This document shows positions 23,605 through 32,616 of a stretch of 64,000 nucleotides of DNA, piece after piece. Each line of letters starts with the position of its first letter. Position 1 is the stretch's first letter. The notes under the pieces were generated by a model. The model made no database searches. It saw nothing but the letters and a program-made list of their open reading frames with translations, and had not been told where the DNA came from. The DNA lies in assembly GCA_023390335.1 (NCBI GenBank), contig JAEWCZ010000013.1, positions 124,001 through 188,000 on the forward strand, written 5' to 3'. This DNA comes from Bacillota bacterium (GTDB lineage: Bacteria; Bacillota; Clostridia; Acetivibrionales; DSM-1351). The position numbers were made by a program, and so were the translations under genes.

Positions 23605-23832
23605 AGTTTAATTTCCTCCATTAAAAAGTTAGATTTTCCTGTAAGCTTAGAAAGCTACTCTATTCACAGGAATAAATTTCTATATACAAATCAGTTTAGC
23701 ACAAATTTACATATAGCCCAATATATAAATTTTATATACAATTTTACGTAAAGTATAAGCGGTGTATGGTACTGGTAAATACCCTGAAACTATAGTAAAG
23801 TATATATATTAAATTAGTTTGGAGCTGAAAAA

Positions 23833-24600
23833 ATGGGAAATTTAACACTTAAGCAAATTCAGGAAGAGGCTCAAAAGCTTTCAGTTCAGGAAGCAATTGA
23901 GTACTTGGCGTCTTTACATAACACGGGTTTTAAGGTAGATAAGTTGTTAGAAAAATATTACAAGCTAAAAGAAAAGCACGAAAAGGAAATGGAACGCCTT
24001 CATCAAATGCTCTCCTTTGAAAGACAAGCTATAAGTGAAGGCTTTAATTACATTGCAGGTGTTGACGAAGCAGGACGTGGACCTCTGGCTGGCCCTGTAG
24101 TTGCAGCTGCTGTTGTTTTACCTAAGGGACTGACAATAGAAGGTGTAAATGATTCAAAAAAACTTTCTGAGGCTCAAAGAGAAAAATTGTTTGATGAAAT
24201 AAAAGAAAAAGCCCTTTCTTATGGGATTTCAGTTATTAATGAAAAGTACATAGATGAGATTAATATTTTAAATGCAACCAAAATGGCAATGGCCGATGCA
24301 TTAAGCCAACTTAATCCCATTGCTGATTGTATTCTTTTAGATGCTGTAAGCCTTGATAATATTAGCACAAAGCAGGTTCCTATTATAAAGGGCGACAGCT
24401 TGAGTCTGTCTATTGCAGCAGCTTCAATTCTTGCAAAGGTTACAAGGGACAGACTTTTAACAGAATATGATGAAAAATATCCTCAATACGGGTTTGCTGC
24501 ACACAAGGGCTACGGAACTCCCCAACATATTTCTGCTATTAAAAAATTTGGTCTTTGTCCGATACATAGATTAAGCTTTGTTAAAAATTTCGTGGAGTGA
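23833..24600 (+). CDS. rnhB: Ribonuclease HII
   Basis: A 255-residue RNase HII that cuts RNA in RNA/DNA hybrids and starts removal of misincorporated ribonucleotides. Asp78 and Glu79 in GVDEAGRGPLAGP and Asp170 in ILLDAV are metal ligands; AAASILAKVTRD and GYGTPQH are conserved. A 70-residue N-terminal helical extension, common in Firmicutes, precedes the catalytic core. GGAG precedes ATG 23833. Confidence 0.96.
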   Translation: MGNLTLKQIQEEAQKLSVQEAIEYLASLHNTGFKVDKLLEKYYKLKEKHEKEMERLHQMLSFERQAISEGFNYIAGVDEAGRGPLAGPVVAAAVVLPKGLTIEGVNDSKKLSEAQREKLFDEIKEKALSYGISVINEKYIDEINILNATKMAMADALSQLNPIADCILLDAVSLDNISTKQVPIIKGDSLSLSIAAASILAKVTRDRLLTEYDEKYPQYGFAAHKGYGTPQHISAIKKFGLCPIHRLSFVKNFVE

Positions 24601-24656
24601 TACATATTCTTCAGAGATTTTCATAGCAATTTATTGTATGGCTGGAGGATAAGAGA

Positions 24657-26411
24657 TTGAGAATAGATGGATTAGCAGCAGGTCAAATAAATATTTCAAA
24701 TAACAATACAGATATTCTGAATAAGCTTAAACCGGGTGACGTAATCAGGGCGCAGGTACTTGAAAACAGTGGAGAAGAGCTTACTATAAAGCTTTCAGAC
24801 GGTTCAGAGGTACATGCAAATGCCTTAACGACTATAAATGCAAAAGAAGGAGACTTTGTCAACTTTGTTTTCAAGGGAACAGAGGGTGGTAAGCTTGTTC
24901 TTGAGTCTTTAGGTCCTAACACGACTCAGCCGGTTAATGAGGCTCTTGTAAATGCTAAAAGTGCTTTAGCTTTAATTAATGTGCCTATTTCTGACAAAAA
25001 TATAGAAATGGCGATGGCATTACTTAAACAAAATTTACCTGTGACCAATGAATCGTTACTGAAAATGGCAGAACTGACAAGTACAGACAAAGGATTGAAA
25101 GCTGATGCAGCTGCTTTTCTTATAGCTTCAAAACTATCTGATAATAAAAATAATATAGATAAGCTGCAAAGTCTGCTTTCCGGTCGCTTAAAAATAACAG
25201 ATAACATAAGTGGTCTTATAAAACTTGTGGAGAGTGCAGGGGAAACCGAACCCCCTAAAATGCCACAAGAAGTTGTTAACAGACTTGCGAGTCTTGTGAA
25301 GGAAAACAATGAAAATATACCTGTAAAAGCAGCGGTTATGGATAATCTCCTTGAAAGGCTTACTTCCGGTATAAAAATGAAGTTTGGAAGTGCTGAGGGT
25401 ATAGTTGAGGGAAACAGTGCCAGTAATAATTCTAAATCAGGAGCAGCACTTTTAACAGGGAATAGTCCGGCTATAGTGCAAAGTTCTGCTGCATCAGAAA
25501 ATCAGGTAAATGCAGCGAATACTCAAAATAGTCAAGCTAAAACTGAAACGAATCAGTTATTGCGTGCAGAGAATGGTTTTAACATAGCTCCTGCACAACT
25601 TTCAAAGACAGACCTGCCTATACTCAAGGAGCTAAGAAACCAACTTCAAACAATTGCAGAAGATCCAAAACTTACACAAGAACAATTTACGGCTTTAAAA
25701 TATATTGCCAAGGAAATTAGTAATACTATTGACAAAATAGGATTGAGACAACAGGAACTGGATAACTTCAACTTGGATGCAGGTAAGCAGCATATTATAA
25801 AGGATGCGGTAAATACTCTTAAAAACTTGATTGTCAGAATAGACCGTCAGAATAACGAAGAAATTAATCCTGTAAAGTTTTACAATGAATTGGACAATTC
25901 CCTAACGGTAGTAAAAAATGCAATACAGCATTTGCCTTCAGCAGCTAGGGAAGCAGCGGGAAACATAGTCAATAATTTGGAGAGTAATCTTAATTTTATA
26001 AACCAACTGAATAATTACAGTTCATATGTTCAGCTTCCTCTGAGTATATTTAACAAGAACACTACCGGTGAACTTTATATGCTTAAAAAAGGTTCCAAGG
26101 CAAAAAAGCTGGATCCGTCGAATTTAACGGTACTTCTTTCATTGGAAACTAACAATATCGGAAGGATAGATACCTTACTAAGCATAAAAGAAAAGGATGT
26201 CAGTACCAATTTCAGACTTGAAGATAGTGGAGTTTTCAATATATTAAAGGACAGCCACAAGATGCTGTACAATTCACTCCTTGAAAAGGGTTATAGGCTA
26301 GTGGATTTTACTTACAAGCTTTTAGAAGACCCTATCAGTATTGTAAATTTTGAAGAAGAAGCCAAAAAAGAGTTTATAAAAACACCAAATAACATAGATA
26401 TTTTAGTGTAA
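24657..26411 (+). CDS. YlqG-like protein with FliK-type C-terminus
   Basis: A 584-residue protein with no clear catalytic domain. It starts at TTG 24657 after GGAGG. The middle (about 270-320) is low-complexity Ser/Asn/Gln; the C-terminal 130 residues (TGELYMLKKGSK, LLSIKEKDVSTNFRLEDSGVF, LLEKGYRLVDFTYK) resemble flagellar hook-length control FliK tails. Position between rnhB and a small FlhB-like gene equals B. subtilis ylqG-ylqH. FliK acts with FlhB in type III export switching, so this pair could be a non-flagellar derivative; the function is not known. Confidence 0.65.
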   Translation: MRIDGLAAGQINISNNNTDILNKLKPGDVIRAQVLENSGEELTIKLSDGSEVHANALTTINAKEGDFVNFVFKGTEGGKLVLESLGPNTTQPVNEALVNAKSALALINVPISDKNIEMAMALLKQNLPVTNESLLKMAELTSTDKGLKADAAAFLIASKLSDNKNNIDKLQSLLSGRLKITDNISGLIKLVESAGETEPPKMPQEVVNRLASLVKENNENIPVKAAVMDNLLERLTSGIKMKFGSAEGIVEGNSASNNSKSGAALLTGNSPAIVQSSAASENQVNAANTQNSQAKTETNQLLRAENGFNIAPAQLSKTDLPILKELRNQLQTIAEDPKLTQEQFTALKYIAKEISNTIDKIGLRQQELDNFNLDAGKQHIIKDAVNTLKNLIVRIDRQNNEEINPVKFYNELDNSLTVVKNAIQHLPSAAREAAGNIVNNLESNLNFINQLNNYSSYVQLPLSIFNKNTTGELYMLKKGSKAKKLDPSNLTVLLSLETNNIGRIDTLLSIKEKDVSTNFRLEDSGVFNILKDSHKMLYNSLLEKGYRLVDFTYKLLEDPISIVNFEEEAKKEFIKTPNNIDILV

Positions 26412-26450
26412 ATACATAAACAACAAAAATACGAATGGTGGGGATGTCAG

Positions 26451-26747
26451 TTGAAGGAAGACAACGTTAAAAATAAAATAAAACATGCAGCAGCCCTGCA
26501 ATATTCACCTGAAACTGACGCAGCTCCTAGAATAGTTGCAGCGGGAAAGGGTCAAATAGCAGAGCGAATCATTCAAAAGGCACAGGAAAGTAATGTTCCA
26601 TTATATCAGGACATTAATCTTGCCCAAACCCTGTCATCTTTAAGTATAGGAGATGAAATACCTCCGGAAATATATGAAGTGGTAGCAGAGATACTTTTAT
26701 TTATAGGCTGTGTGGATGAAAGCTATGGAGATTTGTACGATGACTAA
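26451..26747 (+). CDS. YlqH-like FlhB C-terminal domain protein
   Basis: A 98-residue cytosolic protein corresponding to the C-terminal domain of the export-gate protein FlhB (AAALQYSPETDAAPRIVAAGKGQIAERI, VPLYQDINLAQTLSSLSIGDEIPPEIYEVVAEIL). The NPTH autocleavage motif and the membrane part of FlhB are missing, as in YlqH. The start is TTG 26451 behind GGTGGGG. It overlaps the yraN-type gene by eight bases (ATGACTAA). Confidence 0.82.
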   Translation: MKEDNVKNKIKHAAALQYSPETDAAPRIVAAGKGQIAERIIQKAQESNVPLYQDINLAQTLSSLSIGDEIPPEIYEVVAEILLFIGCVDESYGDLYDD

Positions 26748-27120
26748 TACAAATAAAAGAGAAATCGGAGCAGCCGGTGAGAAGGAAGCAGCGGAATTTC
26801 TTGAAAGAAACGGATACACTATTCTGAAAACAAATTACAGGGTAGGACGTTTGGGAGAAATAGATATAATTGCCAATGAAAAGGAATACACTTGTTTTAT
26901 AGAGGTTAAAACCAGAAGAACAAGTACATTCGGAACACCCGGGGAAGCAGTTACATGGACTAAACAGCAGAAGATTCGTCAAATAGCAACTATCTACCTG
27001 ACAAACACAAGAAAAACGGATACTAAGGTTAGGTTTGATGTGGTCGAAATAATAATAGATAAATCAATGGAATGTTCAAATAACGTAAAAAGTATAAATC
27101 TTATAAAAAATGCCTTTTAA
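26740..27120 (+). CDS. YraN-family (UPF0102) endonuclease-like protein
   Basis: A 126-residue protein of the YraN family with a restriction-endonuclease-like fold: GAAGEKEAAEFLERNGYTIL, the acidic GEIDIIA and the EVKTRR motif (E-x-K). Family function is unsettled; a DNA-repair or recombination role has been suggested. I choose ATG 26740 (GGAG upstream, overlap with the previous stop) over a longer frame at 26710 lying within the FlhB-like gene. Confidence 0.88.
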   Translation: MTNTNKREIGAAGEKEAAEFLERNGYTILKTNYRVGRLGEIDIIANEKEYTCFIEVKTRRTSTFGTPGEAVTWTKQQKIRQIATIYLTNTRKTDTKVRFDVVEIIIDKSMECSNNVKSINLIKNAF

Positions 27121-27158
27121 ATATGTAAGACTTTGTTTATTGAGAGGGAGATGACAGC

Positions 27159-28097
27159 ATGATTTTTGTAGACGCTCATTGCGATACCGTCACAACTATA
27201 ATGAAAACAGGTGGAGTTCTCAAAAGTAATACTGGACATATTGATATAGACAGATTAAAAAAGTATGATAGTTTTGTTCAGTTCTTTGCTGCATTCATAG
27301 CTCCAGATCAGGCAAAAATGGGGGCTTTAAGGCGGACACTTGATATTATAGACAAACTTTACAGAGAAATCGAAATTAATAAGGATGATATAATGTTATG
27401 TTGTAATTACAACGATATAGTAAACGCAACAAATAATCGCAAAATAGCTGCGGTTCTAACCATTGAGGGCGGGGAAGCACTTGAGGGGAGTTTATCTGTG
27501 TTGCGTATTCTTTACCAACTGGGTGTAAGAGCAATAACACTAACTTGGAACTTCAGAAACCAGATTGCTGACGGTGTAGCTGACTCTGTTACAAATGGAG
27601 GTCTTACACCCTTTGGCAGGCAAGTAGTTGCTGAGATGAACAGATTGGGAATGATGGTTGATGTATCTCACTTATCAGAAGCAGGATTTTGGGACGTAAT
27701 AAACCTTTCGACAGCACCAATAATAGCTTCTCATTCCAATGCAAAAAAGATTTGCGATCACAATAGAAATTTAACCGACGAACAGCTTCTTGCATTGAAG
27801 AAAAATGGTGGTGTAACAGGAATAAACCTTTATCCATATTTTGTAGTTAATGATGGTAAAGCTGAAATAAAACATGTTGTAGACCACATTGAACATATTG
27901 TAGGACTTACAGGTGAAGATACTCTTGGACTTGGAGCTGATTTTGACGGAATAGATAGAACGCCTGTTGGACTTGAAGGAGTACAGTGTTTCCCGGATTT
28001 AATAAATGAACTATTGAAATTAAATTATAGTGAATCACTTATAAATAAAATAGCTGGTGAGAATTTTCTAAGAGTAATAAAAACTGTAGTTCAGTAA
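27159..28097 (+). CDS. Membrane-dipeptidase family M19 peptidase
   Basis: A 312-residue zinc dipeptidase of the renal dipeptidase family. Metal ligands are visible in DAHCDT (His7, Asp9), IEGGEAL (Glu), MVDVSHLSEAG and SHSNA (His). LGADFDGID is conserved near the C-terminus. No signal peptide, so it is cytoplasmic despite the family name. It hydrolyses dipeptides, with unknown preference. GGAG precedes ATG 27159; a large terminator-like hairpin follows. Confidence 0.88.
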   Translation: MIFVDAHCDTVTTIMKTGGVLKSNTGHIDIDRLKKYDSFVQFFAAFIAPDQAKMGALRRTLDIIDKLYREIEINKDDIMLCCNYNDIVNATNNRKIAAVLTIEGGEALEGSLSVLRILYQLGVRAITLTWNFRNQIADGVADSVTNGGLTPFGRQVVAEMNRLGMMVDVSHLSEAGFWDVINLSTAPIIASHSNAKKICDHNRNLTDEQLLALKKNGGVTGINLYPYFVVNDGKAEIKHVVDHIEHIVGLTGEDTLGLGADFDGIDRTPVGLEGVQCFPDLINELLKLNYSESLINKIAGENFLRVIKTVVQ

Positions 28098-28109
28098 TAA
28101 ATAATTTAC

Positions 28110-28154
28110 AAGCCGCTAATCTCAACTGAACAGGAAGGGGAGTATTAGCGGCTT
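28110..28154 (+). terminator. Hairpin terminator after the M19 peptidase gene
   Basis: AAGCCGCTAAT (28110-28120) pairs perfectly with ATTAGCGGCTT (28144-28154) around a 23-base loop. The T run after it is poor, so it might be a stability element or a minus-strand signal. Confidence 0.7.
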
Positions 28155-28167
28155 ATATTATTCATGG

Positions 28168-28225
28168 AAATGCCTTATGAAGGCATTTAGGTTTGATGTG
28201 GAAGCCTTACAGGCTTCTTTATTTT
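28168..28225. terminator. Two further hairpins, the second with a T run
   Basis: AAATGCCTT (28168-28176) pairs with AAGGCATTT (28180-28188); then GAAGCCT (28201-28207) pairs with AGGCTTC (28211-28217), followed by TTTATTTTT. Both stems are perfect with three-base loops. Three hairpins in about 110 bases is dense for one gene end. Confidence 0.65.
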
Positions 28226-28266
28226 TCCAGAAATAAGATGGAGGGTTGCGTTTAATACTTCTGTTT

Positions 28267-28326
28267 CCAGCTGATTTAGCCTCAAAATCAAGGCACATTC
28301 CTTTTTAGAAATTCAGGCTACGCTGG
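28267..28326. other. Nested inverted repeats, candidate structured RNA
   Basis: Three helices fit inside each other: CCAGC (28267) with GCTGG (28322), AGCCT (28278) with AGGCT (28315), and AAGG (28290) with CCTT (28300), separated by internal loops. The strand is undetermined and I know no matching class. The following 400 bases to 28727 are AT-rich with nothing evident except the region preceding the next gene. Confidence 0.4.
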
Positions 28327-28727
28327 CACCTATGTAATATAACCCATCACGTACTTATGTCTTTACTAACATTTCTTTTGTCGGTTTACATAAATCGATA
28401 ATCTATAATTATTATACGAAGCAAATAATGCAATGTCAATTGAGATAACTAATGTATAATATGTATTTGTTACTGCTTTTTTCCTTTATTTATAGGGTTA
28501 CTAGAATATGCTAATTAGTGCTATATTTCAACATTAAAAGCTATTTACAAAATTAACTGCAGTTTATTTATTGGATTCCTGCATATTTTTATTAAAAGTT
28601 ATTTAAAGGATAATATAGCCCACATTTTTTGAATTGGGAAGAACATATAACTTGCAAATATTAATAATATGTATTAAAATTGATATATGTTTGATGCAGG
28701 TCAAAATGGCAATCGGAGGAGATTATT

Positions 28728-30005
28728 ATGAAAAGCTATAAGGATTTATCTAAAGAGGAATTAAAGAAGGAAATTGAGATATTAGAAAAAAGATATAATG
28801 ATTTTAAAGCACAGAATCTTAAACTCGATATGACCAGAGGTAAGCCTTGTGCTGAACAGCTTGATATAAGCATAGATATACTTGATATACCTGCCAAAGA
28901 ACTCAGAAAAACTGCAGATGGTACAGATTGCTTCAACTACGGAGTTCTTGACGGTATTCCTGAAGCAAAAGCACTCTTTGCTGAAATGCTGGAAGTTAGT
29001 ACCAATGAAATTATGGTTGGGGGAAATTCCAGTCTTAACTTAATGTATGATACTATTGCAAGAGCTATGTCACTTGGTATACTCGGTAATACTCCATGGT
29101 CAAAGCTGGACAACGTAAAATTTCTTTGTCCAAGTCCGGGATATGACAGACATTTTGCTATATGTGAATTGTTTGGAATAGAGATGATTACCATTGATAT
29201 GAAGCAAGACGGTCCAGATATGGATACCGTTGAAAAACTTGTTTCCGAAGACGAAAGTATAAAGGGTATATGGTGTGTTCCTAAATACAGCAATCCTGAC
29301 GGAATCACTTATACTGATGAGGTTGTTGACAGGTTTGCAAACCTGAAACCAAAGGCAAAAGATTTCAGAATTTTCTGGGATAACGCTTATTGTGTACATC
29401 ATCTGTCAGAAGACCCTGACAAATTGAAGAACATACTTAAAGCATGCAAGGATGCAGGAAATGAAGATATGGTATATATTTTCAGTTCAACATCAAAGAT
29501 AAGCTTCCCGGGTGCAGGGGTTGCTGTAATGGCAACAAGTACTGAAAATTTGAAAGGAATCAAAAAGAGCCTTACTATACAAACAATAGGACATGATAAA
29601 ATAAATCAATTGAGACATGCAAAATACTTTAAAAATCTTGAGGGCATCAATTCTCATATGAAAAAGCATGCTGATATATTGCAACCAAAATTCAATACAG
29701 TTCTTGAAATTCTTGAGGCAGAACTAGGAGGCAAGGATATTGCATCATGGAATAAGCCAAATGGTGGATACTTTGTCAGCCTGAACACTATGGAAAATTG
29801 TGCAAAAGAAGTTGCAAAACTTGCAGGTGAGGCAGGCGTAGCTTTAACAAAAGCTGGTGCAACATTCCCATATGGCAATGACCCAAGGGACAGAAACTTG
29901 AGAATAGCTCCAACCATGCCTCCTGTTGAGGAATTGAAGAAAGCTATAGAAGTTTTGGGAATATGTGTTAGATTAGTAAGTGCTACTAAATTACTAAATC
30001 AATAA
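28728..30005 (+). CDS. PLP-dependent aminotransferase (class I, Ic-type aspartate aminotransferase-like)
   Basis: A 425-residue fold-type I aminotransferase. Lys257 in SSTSKISFPGAG should bind PLP. Its N-terminus LKLDMTRGKPCAEQLDIS and PSPGYDRHFAICELFGIE match a bacterial subgroup annotated as aminotransferase class I or aspartate aminotransferase Ic, not the classical AspC. NLRIAPTMPP carries the substrate-carboxylate arginine. The amino-acid substrate is not certain. GGAGG precedes ATG 28728; monocistronic, with a terminator at 30108. Confidence 0.88.
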   Translation: MKSYKDLSKEELKKEIEILEKRYNDFKAQNLKLDMTRGKPCAEQLDISIDILDIPAKELRKTADGTDCFNYGVLDGIPEAKALFAEMLEVSTNEIMVGGNSSLNLMYDTIARAMSLGILGNTPWSKLDNVKFLCPSPGYDRHFAICELFGIEMITIDMKQDGPDMDTVEKLVSEDESIKGIWCVPKYSNPDGITYTDEVVDRFANLKPKAKDFRIFWDNAYCVHHLSEDPDKLKNILKACKDAGNEDMVYIFSSTSKISFPGAGVAVMATSTENLKGIKKSLTIQTIGHDKINQLRHAKYFKNLEGINSHMKKHADILQPKFNTVLEILEAELGGKDIASWNKPNGGYFVSLNTMENCAKEVAKLAGEAGVALTKAGATFPYGNDPRDRNLRIAPTMPPVEELKKAIEVLGICVRLVSATKLLNQ

Positions 30006-30107
30006 TAATTTAATAAATAACTTGAATAGGTGAATTTTTCAGGCTATAATAATCCATGAGTTAGAATTGTAATGTCAATTACAATCTCATATTCATAAAT
30101 GTCTAAA

Positions 30108-30134
30108 GCGGGATATAAATCCCGCACTTTTTTT
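30108..30134 (+). terminator. Terminator after the aminotransferase gene
   Basis: GCGGGAT (30108-30114) pairs with ATCCCGC (30119-30125), followed by a T run. Confidence 0.9.
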
Positions 30135-30256
30135 GTAAATTTAAAATCCGAACATTTTTAAATTTATTAATGCAAATATTCGGCATATGTTGTATAATAT
30201 TTTAGTGATATGAGATATTATTAAATTAAATATTCTGTTAGTTGGGGGATTGTTGG

Positions 30257-31684
30257 ATGAAAAACGTTTATGAAAGTCCTTTAAATGCAAGATATGCAAG
30301 TAGTGAAATGCAGCAGATTTTTTCACCAGATATGAAATTTACTACCTGGAGAAAACTATGGATTGCACTGGCTGAAGCAGAAAAGGAACTTGGATTGAAT
30401 ATAACTGATGCTCAGATTGAGCAAATGAAGAATAGCCAGAATAATATTAACTATGAAGTTGCCGAAAAGTATGAAAAACAGTTTAGACATGATGTTATGT
30501 CTCATGTTCATGCCTTTGGTGAACTTTGTCCCGACGCTAAGCCTATTATCCATTTGGGAGCGACATCCTGTTATGTAGGAGATAATACCGATATTATAGT
30601 AATGAATGAGGCATTAAAGCTTGTTAGAAGTAAAATGCTCATTCTTATAAAGAAACTTTCTGACTTTGCAATGGAATATAAGGACCTACCAACATTAGGC
30701 TTCACTCATTATCAACCTGCACAGCTGGTTACAGTAGGTAAAAGAGCAACCTTATGGATTCAAGAACTTCTAATGGATATGGAAGATCTGGATCATGTAA
30801 TTGAAAACATGAAACTCCTTGGTTCAAAGGGTACTACCGGTACACAGGCAAGCTTTTTAAACCTGTTTGACGGTGATCATGAAAAGGTTAAAAAAGTTGA
30901 AACATTAATCGCTGAAAAGATGGGTTTTAAAAATGTATTCGCCGTTTCTGGTCAGACTTACCCAAGAAAACTTGACAGCAGAGTTCTTGGGGTATTGAGT
31001 GCAATTGCCCAGAGTGCTTACAAATTCAGTAACGATATGAGATTGTTACAGAGCATGAAGGAAATTGAGGAACCTTTTGAGGAAAAACAGATAGGTTCAT
31101 CTGCAATGGCATACAAACGTAATCCTATGAGATGCGAGAGAATTTCTTCCCTTGCAAGATATGTGATAGTTGATGCTTTAAATCCGGCTATTACAGCGTC
31201 CACACAGTGGTTTGAAAGAACCCTGGATGATTCTGCAAACAAAAGAATTTCCGTACCTGAAGCTTTTCTTGCAATAGATGCCATACTGAACATTTACATT
31301 AATGTAGCAAGCGGACTGGTAGTATATCCTAAAGTAATTACAAAGCACGTTATGGATGAACTTCCTTTTATGGCTACCGAGAATATTATGATGGAAGCTG
31401 TTAAGCGTGGAGGAGACAGGCAGGAATTACATGAGTTAATAAGGACTCACTCAATGGAAGCAGGCAAACGTGTTAAAGTTGACGGTGAGAAAAACGATCT
31501 TATCGAAAGAATTGCTGCTGATGCAAGTTTTGGAATGACACAAGAAGAACTGAATTCCGTACTGGAGCCAAAGAACTATGTAGGAAGAAGCCCAGAGCAG
31601 GTTATTGAATTCATAGCAAATGAAGTTAAGCCAATTCTGGATAAAGAAGATTTAGCAGACATTCAAGTTGACTTGAAGGTTTAA
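30257..31684 (+). CDS. purB: Adenylosuccinate lyase
   Basis: A 475-residue fumarase-superfamily lyase that acts twice in purine synthesis, on SAICAR and adenylosuccinate. The signature GSSAMAYKRNP (about 280-290) holds the catalytic serine, TLGFTHYQPAQ has the catalytic His, and HDVMSHVHAF is conserved. This length and sequence type match the longer clostridial PurB. I choose ATG 30257, seven bases behind GGGGGA; an upstream TTG at 30242 overlaps that site. A single gene, not in a pur operon here. Confidence 0.94.
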   Translation: MKNVYESPLNARYASSEMQQIFSPDMKFTTWRKLWIALAEAEKELGLNITDAQIEQMKNSQNNINYEVAEKYEKQFRHDVMSHVHAFGELCPDAKPIIHLGATSCYVGDNTDIIVMNEALKLVRSKMLILIKKLSDFAMEYKDLPTLGFTHYQPAQLVTVGKRATLWIQELLMDMEDLDHVIENMKLLGSKGTTGTQASFLNLFDGDHEKVKKVETLIAEKMGFKNVFAVSGQTYPRKLDSRVLGVLSAIAQSAYKFSNDMRLLQSMKEIEEPFEEKQIGSSAMAYKRNPMRCERISSLARYVIVDALNPAITASTQWFERTLDDSANKRISVPEAFLAIDAILNIYINVASGLVVYPKVITKHVMDELPFMATENIMMEAVKRGGDRQELHELIRTHSMEAGKRVKVDGEKNDLIERIAADASFGMTQEELNSVLEPKNYVGRSPEQVIEFIANEVKPILDKEDLADIQVDLKV

Positions 31685-31726
31685 AATATTTGTGTTGAAG
31701 TTTCATATTATGTTGTTATAATTATA

Positions 31727-31759
31727 AAGATAGGATGTCTATACATCATCCTATCTTTT
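31727..31759 (+). terminator. Terminator after purB
   Basis: AAGATAGGATG (31727-31737) pairs perfectly with CATCCTATCTT (31747-31757), then T. Confidence 0.9.
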
Positions 31760-31781
31760 ATCATATACAGGGAGTGATTCA

Positions 31782-32522
31782 ATGATAAATAAGTTTAGCA
31801 GTATACCGTTATACCTGCAGTTAAAAGATTTAATAATAAAAAAAATAGAAAACAATGAATTTCCTCCAAATTCCCAAATTCCTTCCGAACAGGATTTATG
31901 CCAGATGTATGACATTAGCAGACCTACTGTAAGACAGGCTGTCAGTGAGCTGACAAATAGCGGCTATCTGTATAAGGAGAAGGGGAGGGGAACCTTTGTA
32001 TATGGTAGAAAGAACGTAATTGACATTAAAGATTACAGTGGTTTTACGGATTCAATACTTGACTGCCAGACTCCGGCAGAAAAAAATATAATTGAATTGA
32101 AAGAAATAGAAAGCTCATCCATAGCTCAGCTTAATCAAATATTTAACTATAATTCAAATATGGCAGTTGCAGAAATAACGTATTTATCTTTTATAAATAA
32201 TCAGAGAAATGAAGTCTATTCTCTAAATAAGTCGTACATATCCCTAAGTCTTTTCCCGGATATTATTTCCCAACTGAAGGATGGAAAATCCTCTATAGAT
32301 ATTTTAAGGGGGAAATATCCTTTAATTCCTGATAAAAGCAGGAGTATACTAGAAATAGTATTTGCAGACCAGAGTGACTCTCCTTTGCTTAGGGTACAGC
32401 CGGGTCAGCCTCTGATTAAGATTCAGAATACACTGTTTTCAAAAAGCGGTCAACCAGTTGAATATATAATATCAAAATACAGGGCAGATAACTGCAGATT
32501 ATTGTTTGAAAATAGTAAATAA
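31782..32522 (+). CDS. GntR/HutC-family transcriptional regulator
   Basis: A 246-residue repressor-type protein. Residues 1-72 form the GntR winged helix (PLYLQLKDLIIKKIE, SEQDLCQMYDISRPTVRQAVSELTNSGYLYKEKGRGTFV). Residues about 90-240 form a UTRA effector domain, ending PVEYIISKYRADNCRL. Such proteins usually bind sugars, sugar phosphates or amino-acid derivatives. GGGAG precedes ATG 31782. No obvious target operon lies next to it; the closest downstream gene is the beta-lactamase-like one. Confidence 0.88.
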   Translation: MINKFSSIPLYLQLKDLIIKKIENNEFPPNSQIPSEQDLCQMYDISRPTVRQAVSELTNSGYLYKEKGRGTFVYGRKNVIDIKDYSGFTDSILDCQTPAEKNIIELKEIESSSIAQLNQIFNYNSNMAVAEITYLSFINNQRNEVYSLNKSYISLSLFPDIISQLKDGKSSIDILRGKYPLIPDKSRSILEIVFADQSDSPLLRVQPGQPLIKIQNTLFSKSGQPVEYIISKYRADNCRLLFENSK

Positions 32523-32548
32523 CGGGTTATATTTTACTATGAACATTA

Positions 32549-32578
32549 TTGATAAAATTACATTATTTCTACTATAAT
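32549..32578 (+). promoter_or_regulatory. Candidate promoter of the beta-lactamase-like gene
   Basis: TTGATA (32549-32554), an 18-base spacer and TATAAT (32573-32578), 38 bases before the ATG. Confidence 0.6.
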
Positions 32579-32616
32579 GATAGAATCGAATGTAATAGCA
32601 TACGGAGGATAAAAAA

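Noticed and set aside
26710..26739. Earlier start for the YraN-family gene
   Set aside because: The extra residues overlap the FlhB-like gene and do not resemble the family; ATG 26740 has GGAG and a coupled overlap.
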